A stretch of DNA of 56,719 bases from Pseudomonadota bacterium (GCA_021793575.1 JAJYSM010000015.1:1-56719), one strand, 5' to 3'. Shown: positions 9,035-17,270, counted from the first letter of the stretch. The notes: generated from the sequence alone by a model not told the origin. Made by a program: numbers and translations.

Positions 9035-9904
9035 GTGACCGCCACCCTCCCCGCCACCCACGTGTTCGACGTGGATCAGCTGAGTTTCGAAGCGGATGTC
9101 CTGCAGGCGTCGCTGCACACGCCGGTGCTGGTGGATTTCTGGGCCACCTGGTGCGAGCCGTGCAAGACGCTCGGACCAATGCTGGAAAAACTGGCCGCCG
9201 AGTACAACGGCGCGTTCCGCCTGGGCAAGGTCGATGTCGACACCCAGCAGGAGCTGGCCGGCATGTTCGGCATCCGCAGCATCCCCACGGTGATGCTGGT
9301 GAAGGACGGCCAGGTGCTCGACGGCTTCACCGGCGCCCTGCCGGAAGGCCAGCTGCGCGAATTCCTGGCGCGCCACGTGCAGCCGCTGGCCGCCGCGGCA
9401 GAGGAGGAGGCGGTGGATGAAGCCGCCGCCGAAACCCCCGAACAGGCCGTGCAGCGCTGGCAGCAGGCGATCGCCGCCGAGCCGGACCAGGCCGCCTTGA
9501 AGCTGGAGCTGGCGCTGGCGCTGATGCGCGCTGGCCAGCTCGCGGCCGCCGAGGCGCAGCTCGTCGCACTGCCCGCCAACCTGGCCACCGATGCGCGCGC
9601 CCAGCGCCTGCGCAGCGAGCTGGATCTGGCCCAGGCGCTGGTCGCAGCGCCCACGCTGGCCGCCCTGCAGCAGCGCGTGCAGGCCGATCCCAGCGACTGG
9701 GAAGCGCGCGACCTGCTCGGCGTGCGGCTGCTGCACGAGGGCGACGCGGCCGGCGGACTGGAGCAGTTCCTCGCGATCCTGCAGCACGCGCGCGACTGGA
9801 ACGGCGGCGCCGGCAAGCAGCGCCTGCTCGCCGCGTTCGCTACGCTCGACGATGCCGAACTGGTCGGCCGCTATCGCCGCAAAATGGCCTCGCTGCTGTT
9901 CTGA
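9035..9904 (+). CDS. ybbN: Thioredoxin-TPR protein, CnoX/YbbN-like
   Basis: The 289-residue protein has an N-terminal thioredoxin domain (residues about 8-115) with the active site WCEPC (Cys40, Cys43) and the cis-proline motif SIPTVMLV. It is followed by an acidic linker and a C-terminal TPR-like helical region (about 130-285) ending in a YRRKMASLLF tail. This is the architecture of CnoX/YbbN chaperedoxin, which holds oxidatively stressed proteins and passes them to GroEL. Both redox cysteines are present here, unlike E. coli CnoX, which lacks a CxxC active site, so reductase activity is expected. Confidence 0.9.
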   Translation: MTATLPATHVFDVDQLSFEADVLQASLHTPVLVDFWATWCEPCKTLGPMLEKLAAEYNGAFRLGKVDVDTQQELAGMFGIRSIPTVMLVKDGQVLDGFTGALPEGQLREFLARHVQPLAAAAEEEAVDEAAAETPEQAVQRWQQAIAAEPDQAALKLELALALMRAGQLAAAEAQLVALPANLATDARAQRLRSELDLAQALVAAPTLAALQQRVQADPSDWEARDLLGVRLLHEGDAAGGLEQFLAILQHARDWNGGAGKQRLLAAFATLDDAELVGRYRRKMASLLF

Positions 9905-9916
9905 GCGAGCGGTGTC

Positions 9917-9997
9917 TGTGGCAGGGGCTTCAGCCCCGATGCCTTTTGCTTCGGCTGCATCAAAGCCAAGGCATCGCGACTGAAGTCGCTCCCACCA
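9917..9997. repeat. REP inverted pair (copy 1)
   Basis: An inverted pair of REP-type units lies between the thioredoxin and DUF4442 genes: a diverged left arm GGGGCTTCAGCCCCGATGCC and a right arm GGCATCGCGACTGAAGTCGC followed by TCCCACC. It shares the core (GCATCGCGACTGAAGTCGCTCCCAC) with the copies at 30281, 32929 and 48817. Such pairs are mobilised by REP-associated tyrosine transposases and can form large hairpins in mRNA, here possibly ending the thioredoxin transcript. Confidence 0.85.
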
Positions 9998-10034
9998 TGG
10001 CATTCGCACCCACCCGCAACGGATTTCAGCACCC

Positions 10035-10487
10035 ATGCGCGCCGCCACCCTTCGCCGCCTGCTCAACCTGTGGCCACCGTTCCTCTGCAACAGCATCCGC
10101 GTGCAGAACCTCAGCGACGACTACACCGAGGCGCAGGTGGTGCTGCGGCTGCGCCCGTGGAACCGCAACTACGTGCGCACCCAGTTCGGCGGCAACCTGT
10201 TCGCGATGACCGATCCGTTCTGGATGTTGCTGGTGATGCATCAGCTGGGCGGCGACTACCTGGTGTGGGACAAGGCCGGCGCGATCGATTTCGTGGCGCC
10301 CGGCCGCAGCGATGTCCATGCGCATTTTCGCCTGCAGCCGCGCGTGGTCGACGAGCTGCGCGCCGCGGCGGCGGACGGCAGCAAAGTGCTGCGCTGGTTC
10401 GAGACCGAGGTGACCACGGCCGAGGGCGAGGTCATCGCGCGCGTGCGCAAGCAACTCTACGTGCGGCTGAAACAGACCCGGCGCTGA
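10035..10487 (+). CDS. DUF4442 hotdog-fold protein
   Basis: A 150-residue soluble protein of the DUF4442 family, a hotdog-fold group related to thioesterases of the PaaI/YiiD type. Family features visible are NRNYVRTQFGGNLFAMTD near residues 37-54 and the ending EVIARVRKQLYVRLK. No catalytic residue has been proven for this family, so the substrate (perhaps an acyl-CoA or acyl-ACP) is unknown. It stands alone between a REP pair and the glycosyltransferase gene. Confidence 0.8.
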   Translation: MRAATLRRLLNLWPPFLCNSIRVQNLSDDYTEAQVVLRLRPWNRNYVRTQFGGNLFAMTDPFWMLLVMHQLGGDYLVWDKAGAIDFVAPGRSDVHAHFRLQPRVVDELRAAAADGSKVLRWFETEVTTAEGEVIARVRKQLYVRLKQTRR

Positions 10488-10518
10488 CGCCGCCATCAGC
10501 GCACCGCACGGATTGCAC

Positions 10519-10524
10519 TAGACT
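10519..10524 (+). promoter_or_regulatory. Possible -10 element for the glycosyltransferase gene
   Basis: TAGACT lies 71 bases before the ATG at 10596 in the short gap after the DUF4442 gene. A TANACT-type hexamer also precedes the ACP gene (47236), the SET-domain gene (34594) and the response regulator (35704). The -35 region is poor, so this rests on the recurring hexamer only. Confidence 0.3.
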
Positions 10525-10595
10525 GCGCCGGCAATGTTGCCCCGTGCCGCACGCGCCGCGGGCGCTATCCACGACCCTGATCCCGAGAACTGCGG

Positions 10596-12296
10596 ATGAA
10601 TCCACCACGCCCGGCCGCGGCCACCACCAACACCGCACCCAGCCTGCGCTCACGACTACTCCAGCCCGCCACCGCGCTGGGCCTCGTCTGGCTGCTGCTG
10701 TGGCTTGCCGGCATCGTGCACCGCGCGCTGGGCGAGCCGGACGAGGGCCGCTACGCCGAGGTGTCGCGCGAGATGTTCGCCAGCGGCCACTGGATCACGC
10801 CGCGGCTGGACGGCTTCAACTTTTTCGACAAGCCGCCGCTGCACTACTGGGCCTCCGCCGTGGCCTACACGGTGTTCGGCGTGCACCCGTGGAGCGCGCG
10901 GCTGTGGTGCGTGCTGTGCGGCCTGCTCTCGATCGCGGCGATCGGCTGGGCCGGCGCGCGCGTGTTCGGGCGCGACGCGGGCGGCTATGCGGCGGCGGTG
11001 CTGGCCAGCTCGATGCTGTTCGTGTTCGCCGGTCATCTCAACACGCTCGACATGGGCGTCACCGCGTTTTTCGCGGTAGCGATGGCGTGCTTCGTGGTGG
11101 CGCAGTTCGACCCGTCGGCGGCGCACCTGCGCACGCGGTTGAATCTGCTGATGTGGGCCGCGCTGGCGCTGGCCGTGCTGTCGAAGGGCCTGATCGGGGT
11201 GGTCTTTCCCGGCATGATCCTGGCCATCTTCATGCTGTGGCAGCGCAGCTGGAGCACGCTGGGCAAGGTCTCGCTGCTGCCCGGCGTGGTGCTGCTGCTG
11301 GTGCTGAGCGCGCCGTGGTTCGTGCTGGTCTCGCGGCTGCACGCGGATTTCTTCGACTACTTCTTCATCCGCGAGCATTTCACCCGCTTCCTGTCCAGCG
11401 TGGACAACCGCGCCAAGCCGCCGGGCTTCTTCCTACCGGTGGTGCTGCTGGGAATCTTCCCGTGGACGCTGATGCTGCCGTGGAGCCGCGCCGGCTGGCG
11501 CGCGATCTACGCCGGCCTGCCGGCGCAGCGGTTCCTGTGGGTGTGGGTGGGCGTGGTGTTCGTGTTTTTCTCGCTCTCGCATTCGCAGCTGCCGTTCTAC
11601 ATCCTGCCGCTGTTCCCGGCGCTGGCGCTGCTGCTGGGACAGGCGCTGGCCGCGCTGCCCACCGCCCTGCTGGCGCGCCGCCTGCGCGGGGTGGCGGGGA
11701 TCGCCGCGGTGGCGGCGGCCGTGCTGCTGGGGATGATCGTGTTCCGGCATGCCCAGGCGGTGGACACGGGCGTGCCCGTGCTGCTCGGCGGCGCAGCGGC
11801 CGCCCTGCTGCTGATCGCGCTGGCCGCCTTCATCGGCACGCGCCTGCTGCGGCGCGAGCAGCGGCGCGGCGCCGTGCATCTGCTGGCGCTGGCGGCGCTG
11901 ACCGGCTGGGTGACGGTGCTGCTGGCGTCGCAGCCGTACGTCGAGCCGCGCTCGGCGGCACCGGCGGCGCGCATCATCAAGCCGCTGCTGGGGCCGCAGA
12001 CCGAAGTGTTCACGGTGCATGCCTACATGGGCGGCCTGGCGTTTTACCTGGAGCGGCTGGTGACCGTGGTGGATGAGCCGCGCGACGACCTGTCGCCCGG
12101 CTTCGCCTCGCGTCCGGACGGCTATATCGCCGACGTCGCCGGCTTCGAGCGGCGCTGGCGCGCCAGCCACGACGCCGTGGCGCTGGTGAAGCCGGCCGAC
12201 CTGGCAAGGTTCCGCCAGGATGCCCTGCCCTTCACCGAGGTGGCCCGCCTCGCCAGCGGCGTGGTGATCCGGCGCGAGCCGGTCGCCGCACCCTGA
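10596..12296 (+). CDS. ArnT-like glycosyltransferase (GT83, PMT family)
   Basis: A 566-residue polytopic membrane protein. The first periplasmic loop holds GEPDEGRYAEVSREMFASG and LDGFNFFDKPPLHYWASAV, the diagnostic block of ArnT/PMT enzymes with the acidic catalytic pair in the DE motif. A dozen or so hydrophobic segments and a soluble C-terminal periplasmic domain follow. ArnT moves 4-amino-4-deoxy-L-arabinose from undecaprenyl phosphate to lipid A; many relatives use other polyprenyl-linked sugars. There is no arnBCADTEF operon around it, so the donor is unknown. The DegT enzyme and small EMR pair at 43.3-45.3 kb could supply or flip a lipid-linked amino sugar, but that is speculation. Confidence 0.88.
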   Translation: MNPPRPAAATTNTAPSLRSRLLQPATALGLVWLLLWLAGIVHRALGEPDEGRYAEVSREMFASGHWITPRLDGFNFFDKPPLHYWASAVAYTVFGVHPWSARLWCVLCGLLSIAAIGWAGARVFGRDAGGYAAAVLASSMLFVFAGHLNTLDMGVTAFFAVAMACFVVAQFDPSAAHLRTRLNLLMWAALALAVLSKGLIGVVFPGMILAIFMLWQRSWSTLGKVSLLPGVVLLLVLSAPWFVLVSRLHADFFDYFFIREHFTRFLSSVDNRAKPPGFFLPVVLLGIFPWTLMLPWSRAGWRAIYAGLPAQRFLWVWVGVVFVFFSLSHSQLPFYILPLFPALALLLGQALAALPTALLARRLRGVAGIAAVAAAVLLGMIVFRHAQAVDTGVPVLLGGAAAALLLIALAAFIGTRLLRREQRRGAVHLLALAALTGWVTVLLASQPYVEPRSAAPAARIIKPLLGPQTEVFTVHAYMGGLAFYLERLVTVVDEPRDDLSPGFASRPDGYIADVAGFERRWRASHDAVALVKPADLARFRQDALPFTEVARLASGVVIRREPVAAP

Positions 12297-12321
12297 CGGC
12301 AGCGGTGCGGGTCGGGTTCGC

Positions 12322-12978
12322 CTACTCCCGCGCGAATCGAGCCACCTCGTCCAGTACCGCCTGCGCGCGCCGGAGGCTGCCACCGACGGCGCTGGCGTCG
12401 AGCCAGCGCGCCAGCGACGCGCGCTGCGGGCGATGCGACCAGCGATGGAACCAGGCGGTGGCCAGCAGGCCCAGCGCACCGATCACCAGCTGGCTCCAGA
12501 TCACCATCGGTGCGGCCACCATGATCTCGCCGCGGCTCAGTACCACCAGCAGCGGTGCGGTCAGGAACCACCACGGCAGGCCGACCACCAGCGCGCCGCC
12601 GACCGCGTAGGTTCGGCGCAAGCGCAGCAGTTGACGCTGGATCGTCAGCACCGGTGCGGCATAGTCGATCTGCGCCACGTGCGCCTGCACCGCCGCACCG
12701 ACCGCGATCAGCCCCACGCAGTAAGCGTGCAGCACCAGGCCCGCGATCAGCACGGCGGGGTCATGCCGGTGGGCGATCCAGATCGGCGCCAGTACCAGCA
12801 GGCCGGCCGCGCCGATCAGCATCTGCACCGCCTGCCCCCATACCAGCGGCCGCAGTCCGCGCCGCAGCTTGTCCAGTCGGCCGTCGCGGAACAGCTGCAG
12901 GCTCAACGCGTGCTGCTGTTCGAGTCGGTGATCGAGTGCCTGCCAGGCCTGCTTCATGTCGTCGAGTTCCATCGTCAT
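12322..12978 (-). CDS. Membrane protein paired with an ECF sigma factor, possible anti-sigma factor
   Basis: The 218-residue product starts MTMELDDMKQAWQALDHRLE, a cytoplasmic helical region of about 50 residues, then has four hydrophobic segments (about 55-75, 85-110, 145-170 and 178-195) and a polar C-terminal tail. It is translationally coupled to the sigma gene (ATGA overlap), the usual place for an anti-sigma factor. It lacks the zinc-binding HxxxCxxC motif of classical ZAS anti-sigma factors. Proteins of this layout are common next to ECF sigma genes in the Xanthomonadales; I know of no tested function. It faces the glycosyltransferase gene with a 25-base gap. Confidence 0.7.
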   Translation of the reverse strand: MTMELDDMKQAWQALDHRLEQQHALSLQLFRDGRLDKLRRGLRPLVWGQAVQMLIGAAGLLVLAPIWIAHRHDPAVLIAGLVLHAYCVGLIAVGAAVQAHVAQIDYAAPVLTIQRQLLRLRRTYAVGGALVVGLPWWFLTAPLLVVLSRGEIMVAAPMVIWSQLVIGALGLLATAWFHRWSHRPQRASLARWLDASAVGGSLRRAQAVLDEVARFARE

Positions 12979-13499
12979 GCTCCCGTGGTTGGCGCGTCGA
13001 GCATCTGCCCGCGCAGGGTCTGTTTGATGCGGCTGAGCTTGGTTGCCACATTGGTTTCGCTGATGCCGAGCACGTCGGCGATCTCGGCGTAGCTGCGGTC
13101 TTCCAGGTACAGCAGGATCAGCGCCCGGTTGAGCGGATCGAGCTGGCCGATGAAGGCGTACAGCGCCTGCAGCCGCGCGTCCGGCTCGGCGACCGGCTCG
13201 CCGCCGATGGTTTCCAGATGGTGCGGCTGCAGCGGCTCGCAGCGGTCGGCGTCGGCCCAGCGCGCGCGCCGCGCCTGCGAAATCGCCACGTTCAGGGCGA
13301 TCCGGTACAGCCAGGTGGAGAACTTCGCGCGCGCCTCGTCGTAGCCGCCGAACGAGCGCCACAGCTGCACGCTGATCTCCTGCACCAGGTCGTCGCGATC
13401 GGCGGCGCTGCGGCTGTACAGGCCGGCCACCTTGAACACGATCCGGCGATGTTCGTGCAGCAGCGCCTCGAAGCGCGGCTGGTGCTGTCGGGCGGTCAT
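12975..13499 (-). CDS. ECF-family RNA polymerase sigma factor
   Basis: A 174-residue sigma factor. Region 2 covers about residues 8-75 (FEALLHEHRRIVFKVAGLYS, then DRDDLVQEISVQLWRSFGGY and the -10 recognition segment FSTWLYRIALNVAISQARR). Region 4 covers about 115-165 (LDPLNRALILLYLEDRSYAE followed by the helix-turn-helix IADVLGISETNVATKLSRIK). It probably directs RNA polymerase to a small stress regulon and is controlled by the membrane protein encoded just downstream. Nothing in the window identifies its targets. Confidence 0.93.
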   Translation of the reverse strand: MTARQHQPRFEALLHEHRRIVFKVAGLYSRSAADRDDLVQEISVQLWRSFGGYDEARAKFSTWLYRIALNVAISQARRARWADADRCEPLQPHHLETIGGEPVAEPDARLQALYAFIGQLDPLNRALILLYLEDRSYAEIADVLGISETNVATKLSRIKQTLRGQMLDAPTTGA

Positions 13500-13866
13500 G
13501 AATGCGACATTCTCCCTGGGTCCATCCCATGATTCGCCGGATCGCGGAAAAAATCACACACACCCAGCGCATCCTGCCGATACGGCCAGCTGATCAGCGC
13601 TCCATCCCGGCTTCGTTCGACGTGAGCGCAGCGAAGCGAATTGGCTCCCACCGTTCGCCCTGAGCGTAGCGAAGCGAAGTCGAAGGGCCGATATTGATGG
13701 TCGATGCCCTTCGACTTCGGCGCTGCGCACCTACGCTCAGGGCGAACGGTAGAGATGAGGTGTTTACGGGCGGCTGAGGTGCGCCGCCGATCAGCTGTGG
13801 CCAGCCACCGCGGCCGGCGTGCGCCGTCCCCTACAATGGCGGACTCCCCATCGTGCGAATCCGCCC
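13500..13866. other. Intergenic region between the sigma factor and DUF502 genes
   Basis: No gene is visible in these 367 bases. The region holds the divergent promoters of the two flanking genes and a long inverted repeat at 13651-13749. A fragment GGCTCCCACC at 13643-13652 resembles the end of the REP units found elsewhere in the window. Confidence 0.6.
13651..13749. repeat. Long inverted repeat, CCGTTCGCCCTGAGCGTAG type
   Basis: The left arm 13651-13687 (CCGTTCGCCCTGAGCGTAGC...GTCGAAGGGC) pairs with the right arm 13706-13749 (GCCCTTCGAC...CTACGCTCAGGGCGAACGG). The outer 19 bases and inner 10 bases are perfectly complementary, with some length difference in between and an 18-base centre. 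This is a second repeat family, distinct from the GTGGGAGCGACTTCAG REP, and only this copy was noticed in the window. Confidence 0.85.
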
Positions 13867-14547
13867 ATGCGACCGCTGCGCTTCAAACGCTACCTGCTGA
13901 CCGGCCTGCTCACCTTCATCCCGCTGTGGGTGACCTGGCTGGTGTTCAAGTTCGTGCTGGGCATGCTGGCCGGCATCGGCGCGCCGCTGGTGGGCGCGCT
14001 GCTCGGTGCGCTGGCGCTGGTGGCGCCGCACGCCGCCGATGCGCTCAACACGGAGTGGCTGAGCTTCGTGCTGGCGCTGCTGATCACGGTGGTAGCGCTG
14101 TACCTGCTGGGCGCGCTGGCGAACCGGGTGATCGGCCAGCGCGTGATCAGCGCGTTCGACGGCCTGCTGGCGCGCATCCCGGTGGTGCAGACGATCTACG
14201 GCGGCACCAAGAAGCTGATGACGGTGCTGCAGAACAAGCCGTCCGGCGTGCAACGGGTGGTGCTGGTGGAGTTTCCCCGCCGGGGCATGCGGGTGGTCGG
14301 TTTCGTCACCCGCGTGATGAGCGAGGACGGCAGCGCGCGCGAGATGGCAGCGGTGTTCATCCCCACCACGCCCAACCCCACCGGCGGCTACCTGGTGGTG
14401 CTGCCGCTGGACGAGCTGACGCCCACCGACTGGACCATGGATCAGGCGATGGCCTTCATCATCTCCGGCGGCGCGGTGGCGCCGGAGTCGCTGCCGGCGA
14501 CGCGTGCGCTGGTGGACGGGTCGCCGCGCAACGCCGCCGTACCCTGA
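13867..14547 (+). CDS. DUF502 family membrane protein
   Basis: A 226-residue inner-membrane protein. An N-terminal hydrophobic segment (YLLTGLLTFIPLWVTWLVFK) and a second at about residues 75-97 (FVLALLITVVALYLLGALAN) are followed by a soluble domain with the DUF502 signatures IPVVQTIYGGTKKLM, VLVEFPRRGMRVVGFVT and VFIPTTPNPTGGYLVVLP. I start at ATG 13867; the longer frame from 13819 lacks family similarity. Function is unknown; the family is often found near aspartyl-tRNA synthetase, which is not the case here. Confidence 0.9.
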   Translation: MRPLRFKRYLLTGLLTFIPLWVTWLVFKFVLGMLAGIGAPLVGALLGALALVAPHAADALNTEWLSFVLALLITVVALYLLGALANRVIGQRVISAFDGLLARIPVVQTIYGGTKKLMTVLQNKPSGVQRVVLVEFPRRGMRVVGFVTRVMSEDGSAREMAAVFIPTTPNPTGGYLVVLPLDELTPTDWTMDQAMAFIISGGAVAPESLPATRALVDGSPRNAAVP

Positions 14548-14573
14548 TTCGAAGCCGCGGCCAGCGCGACCAT

Positions 14574-14620
14574 CCCTGACCTTTGACACTGTACCGCCCG
14601 GCGCCCTTTGGCCTAGCGTG
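14574..14620 (+). promoter_or_regulatory. Conserved upstream element of M13 peptidase gene 1
   Basis: Two blocks, CCCTGACCTTTGACACTGT (14574-14592) and TTTGGCCTAGCGTG (14607-14620), are repeated exactly upstream of the second M13 gene (17316-17361), with 14 bases between them here and 13 there. The first block contains a direct TGAC-N3-TGAC repeat. TTGACA and TAGCGT hexamers are present, but 25 bases apart, too far for a standard sigma-70 promoter. A shared promoter plus activator site is the simplest reading. Confidence 0.6.
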
Positions 14621-14694
14621 GACAGGCTTGGCCGCATGCCAGCAATCCACCTACCCGGCGCCCGGCGGGCGCGATCAGCCATCGAGGGATATCC

Positions 14695-16845
14695 ATGACC
14701 AAGCCGTATCTGAAACCCCTGGCCGTGGCGGTCAGCCTGGCGCTGTCACTGGCCGCCTGCGGCAAAAGCGAGCCGACCACAGACGCTGCGGCGCCGGCCA
14801 AAACCAGCACCGCCGCCGCGCCTGCCGCCGCCGCGCCTGCCGCCGCCGCTACCACCGCAGCCGCCGCCGCGCCGAAAAGCGTGTTCGATGTCGGCGAGCT
14901 GGGGCCGGCCGCCGAGGCATGCCAGAACTTCAACACCTTCGTCAACGCCAAGTGGGTCAAGGCCAACCCGATCCCTGCCGATCAGACCGTGTGGGGCTCC
15001 TTCAGCGAACTGCGCGAAAAGAGCCTGAAGGACCAGCACCAGCTGGTCGACAGCGCCGAGAAGAACGCCGCCAGCGCCAAGCCCGGCTCGATCGAGCAGC
15101 AGATCGGCTACCTCTACCACTCCGGCATGGACATGGACGCCCGCAACAAGGCCGGCGACGACCCGATCAAGCCGACCCTGGCCTCGATCGACGCGCTGAA
15201 GTCCAACAAGGACATCCCCGCCTGGCTCGACCAGTCCTTCGCCAAGGGTGACGGCGCAGTGTTCCGCTTCGGCGCCGGCGCCGACTTCCATGATGCCAAG
15301 ATGCAGATCGCCTACGCCGAGCAGGGCGGCCTGGGCCTGCCCACGCCGGACTACTATCTGAAGCCCGCGTACAAGGACATCCGCGCGGCCTACGTGAAGT
15401 ACCTGGCCAAGCTTTTTGCGCTGAGCGGCAGCCCTGCCGCCGATGCCGAAAAGCAGGCGGAGCTGACCCTGAAGTTCGAGACCAGCCTGGCGCAGCACTC
15501 GGTGCCGCGGGTGGAAATGCGCAAGCCGGAAAACCAGTACCACTTCGTCTCGCTGGCCGAGGCCGACAAGGTGATGCCGCACTTCGACTGGAACGCTTTC
15601 TTCAAGACCCAGGGTGTCACCGTCGACAAGGGCTTCTCGCTGTCGCAGCCGAAGTTCTTCAAGGAGATGGACACGCTGATCGCCAGCGCACCGCTGGCCG
15701 AATGGAAGGCCTACCTCAAGGCGCACACCCTTTCCAGCGCCGCCAAGGCGCTGTCCGAGCCGTTCGTGGACGCCTCGTTCGACTTTTACGGCAAGACGCT
15801 CACCGGCCAGCCCGAGCAGCAGCCGCAGTGGAAGCGCGCGCTGGCCGCCGTCAACGGCGCCATGGGCGAGGCGCTGGGCGAGCTCTATGTGGCCAAGTAC
15901 TTCCCGCCCGAGGCCAAGCAGCGGGCCGAGGAGCTGGTGCACAACATCCGCCAGGCGCTCAAGCAGCGCATCGAGAACCTCGACTGGATGAGCGCCGAGA
16001 CCAAGCAGAAGGCGCTGGAGAAGTGGTCCAAGTTCCTGCCCAAGATCGGCTACCCGGAAAAGTGGCGTGACTGGTCGGGCCTCAGCATCACTCCGGACAA
16101 CTACTACGCCAACCTGCAGGCGGCGTCGAAGTTCAACTACGACTACGACATCGCCAAGATCGGCAAGCCCACCGACCGGCAGGACTGGGGCATGACGCCG
16201 CAGACGGTGAACGCCTACTACAACCCCACCGACAACACGATCAACTTCCCGGCCGCGATCCTGCAGCCGCCGTTCTTCGACGCCAAGGCGGACGACGCCA
16301 TCAACTACGGCGGCATCGGCGCAGTGATCGGGCACGAGTCCAGCCATGGCTTCGACGACCAGGGCAGCCAGTTCGACGGCGACGGCAACCTCGACAACTG
16401 GTGGACGCCGCAGGACAAGAAGCAGTTCGACGCCCGCACCGACGTGCTGGTGAAGCAGTTCGACGACTACGTGCCGCTGCCCGACCACCCGGACCTGCAT
16501 GTCAACGGCCGGCTGACCCTGGGCGAGAACATCGCCGATCTCGGTGGCCTCAACATCGCCTACGACGCCCTGCAGACCGCGCTGAAGAAGGACCCGGCCG
16601 AGGCGGCGCAGAAGATCGACGGCTATACCGAGGACCAGCGCTTCTTCATGAACTGGGCCCGCATCTGGCGCGGCGACATCCGCGAGAAGGCGCAGATGGT
16701 CTACCTCAATGCCGATCCGCACTCGCCGATGCAGTTCCGCGCGATCGGCGCGCCGTCCAACATGCCGGCCTTTGCCAGCGCATTCCAGTGCAAGCCCGGC
16801 GACCCGATGGTGCGCCCCGCCGACAAGCAGGTGAAGATCTGGTAA
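14695..16845 (+). CDS. M13 (neprilysin/PepO-like) metallopeptidase, lipoprotein
   Basis: A 716-residue zinc endopeptidase that should be anchored in the envelope. The start MTKPYLKPLAVAVSLALSL leads to the lipobox LAAC, then an Ala/Thr/Pro linker of about 40 residues. The N-terminal M13 domain follows, then NAYYN, the zinc motif HESSH (residues 547-551), and GENIADLGGLNIAYDAL with the third ligand Glu. The C-terminus CKPGDPMVRPADKQVKIW is the family ending. M13 enzymes cut small peptides. The gene has a paralogue at 17455 with the same upstream element, and a hairpin terminator follows. Confidence 0.93.
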   Translation: MTKPYLKPLAVAVSLALSLAACGKSEPTTDAAAPAKTSTAAAPAAAAPAAAATTAAAAAPKSVFDVGELGPAAEACQNFNTFVNAKWVKANPIPADQTVWGSFSELREKSLKDQHQLVDSAEKNAASAKPGSIEQQIGYLYHSGMDMDARNKAGDDPIKPTLASIDALKSNKDIPAWLDQSFAKGDGAVFRFGAGADFHDAKMQIAYAEQGGLGLPTPDYYLKPAYKDIRAAYVKYLAKLFALSGSPAADAEKQAELTLKFETSLAQHSVPRVEMRKPENQYHFVSLAEADKVMPHFDWNAFFKTQGVTVDKGFSLSQPKFFKEMDTLIASAPLAEWKAYLKAHTLSSAAKALSEPFVDASFDFYGKTLTGQPEQQPQWKRALAAVNGAMGEALGELYVAKYFPPEAKQRAEELVHNIRQALKQRIENLDWMSAETKQKALEKWSKFLPKIGYPEKWRDWSGLSITPDNYYANLQAASKFNYDYDIAKIGKPTDRQDWGMTPQTVNAYYNPTDNTINFPAAILQPPFFDAKADDAINYGGIGAVIGHESSHGFDDQGSQFDGDGNLDNWWTPQDKKQFDARTDVLVKQFDDYVPLPDHPDLHVNGRLTLGENIADLGGLNIAYDALQTALKKDPAEAAQKIDGYTEDQRFFMNWARIWRGDIREKAQMVYLNADPHSPMQFRAIGAPSNMPAFASAFQCKPGDPMVRPADKQVKIW

Positions 16846-16878
16846 GTCGCACGCGCTGAATCGGCAACCTGCCGCAAC

Positions 16879-16907
16879 GGAACCCCGCATCCTCTATGTG
16901 GGGTTCC
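16879..16907 (+). terminator. Hairpin terminator after M13 gene 1
   Basis: An 11-base stem, GGAACCCCGCA with TGTGGGGTTCC (one G:T pair), and a 7-base loop, followed by a short TTGTG rather than a full T run. It lies 34 bases after the stop codon. Confidence 0.55.
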
Positions 16908-16959
16908 TTGTGACGCTTGGCCTCATGCAGAGCACTGATCGCCACGCAACAGCCTGGCT

Positions 16960-16983
16960 CTGAAACTGAGGCTGAAACTGAGG
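16960..16983. repeat. 12-base tandem duplication before the orphan higA
   Basis: CTGAAACTGAGG occurs twice in direct succession (16960-16971 and 16972-16983), ending 8 bases before the ATG of the orphan HigA gene. It covers the space where the ribosome binding site would be. Confidence 0.8.
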
Positions 16984-16991
16984 CACACTCC

Positions 16992-17270
16992 ATGATCAAG
17001 CACCCCTTACATCCCGGAACGATCCTGCTCGAAGACGTCCTCACCCCATTGGGGCTTGGCGTGTCCGATGCCGCGGAGCGGCTGGGCGTGGCTCGGGTGA
17101 CGCTCTCGCGCATTCTCAACGGACGCGCGGGCATCAGCGCACAAGTAGCGATCCGTCTCGAAAAGGCTGGTGCCGGAAAGGCTGCAACCTGGATCAATCT
17201 GCAGGCGGCTTACGACCTTTCCCAAGTCCGGCCGGCCGACATCAAAGACGTCAGGTCGCTCGCCGCGTAA
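16992..17270 (+). CDS. HigA/VapI-like XRE antitoxin, no adjacent toxin
   Basis: A 92-residue helix-turn-helix protein of the HigA family: HPGTILLEDVLTPLGL at the N-terminus, the HTH AAERLGVARVTLSRILNGRA (about residues 28-47), and the family ending INLQAAYDLSQVR. HigA normally follows a higB toxin gene, but the 146 bases upstream hold only a terminator and a 12-base tandem repeat, and M13 gene 2 is downstream. It is either an orphan transcription repressor or the survivor of a lost module. The frame is open from 16917, but ATG 16992 fits the family start. Confidence 0.88.
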   Translation: MIKHPLHPGTILLEDVLTPLGLGVSDAAERLGVARVTLSRILNGRAGISAQVAIRLEKAGAGKAATWINLQAAYDLSQVRPADIKDVRSLAA

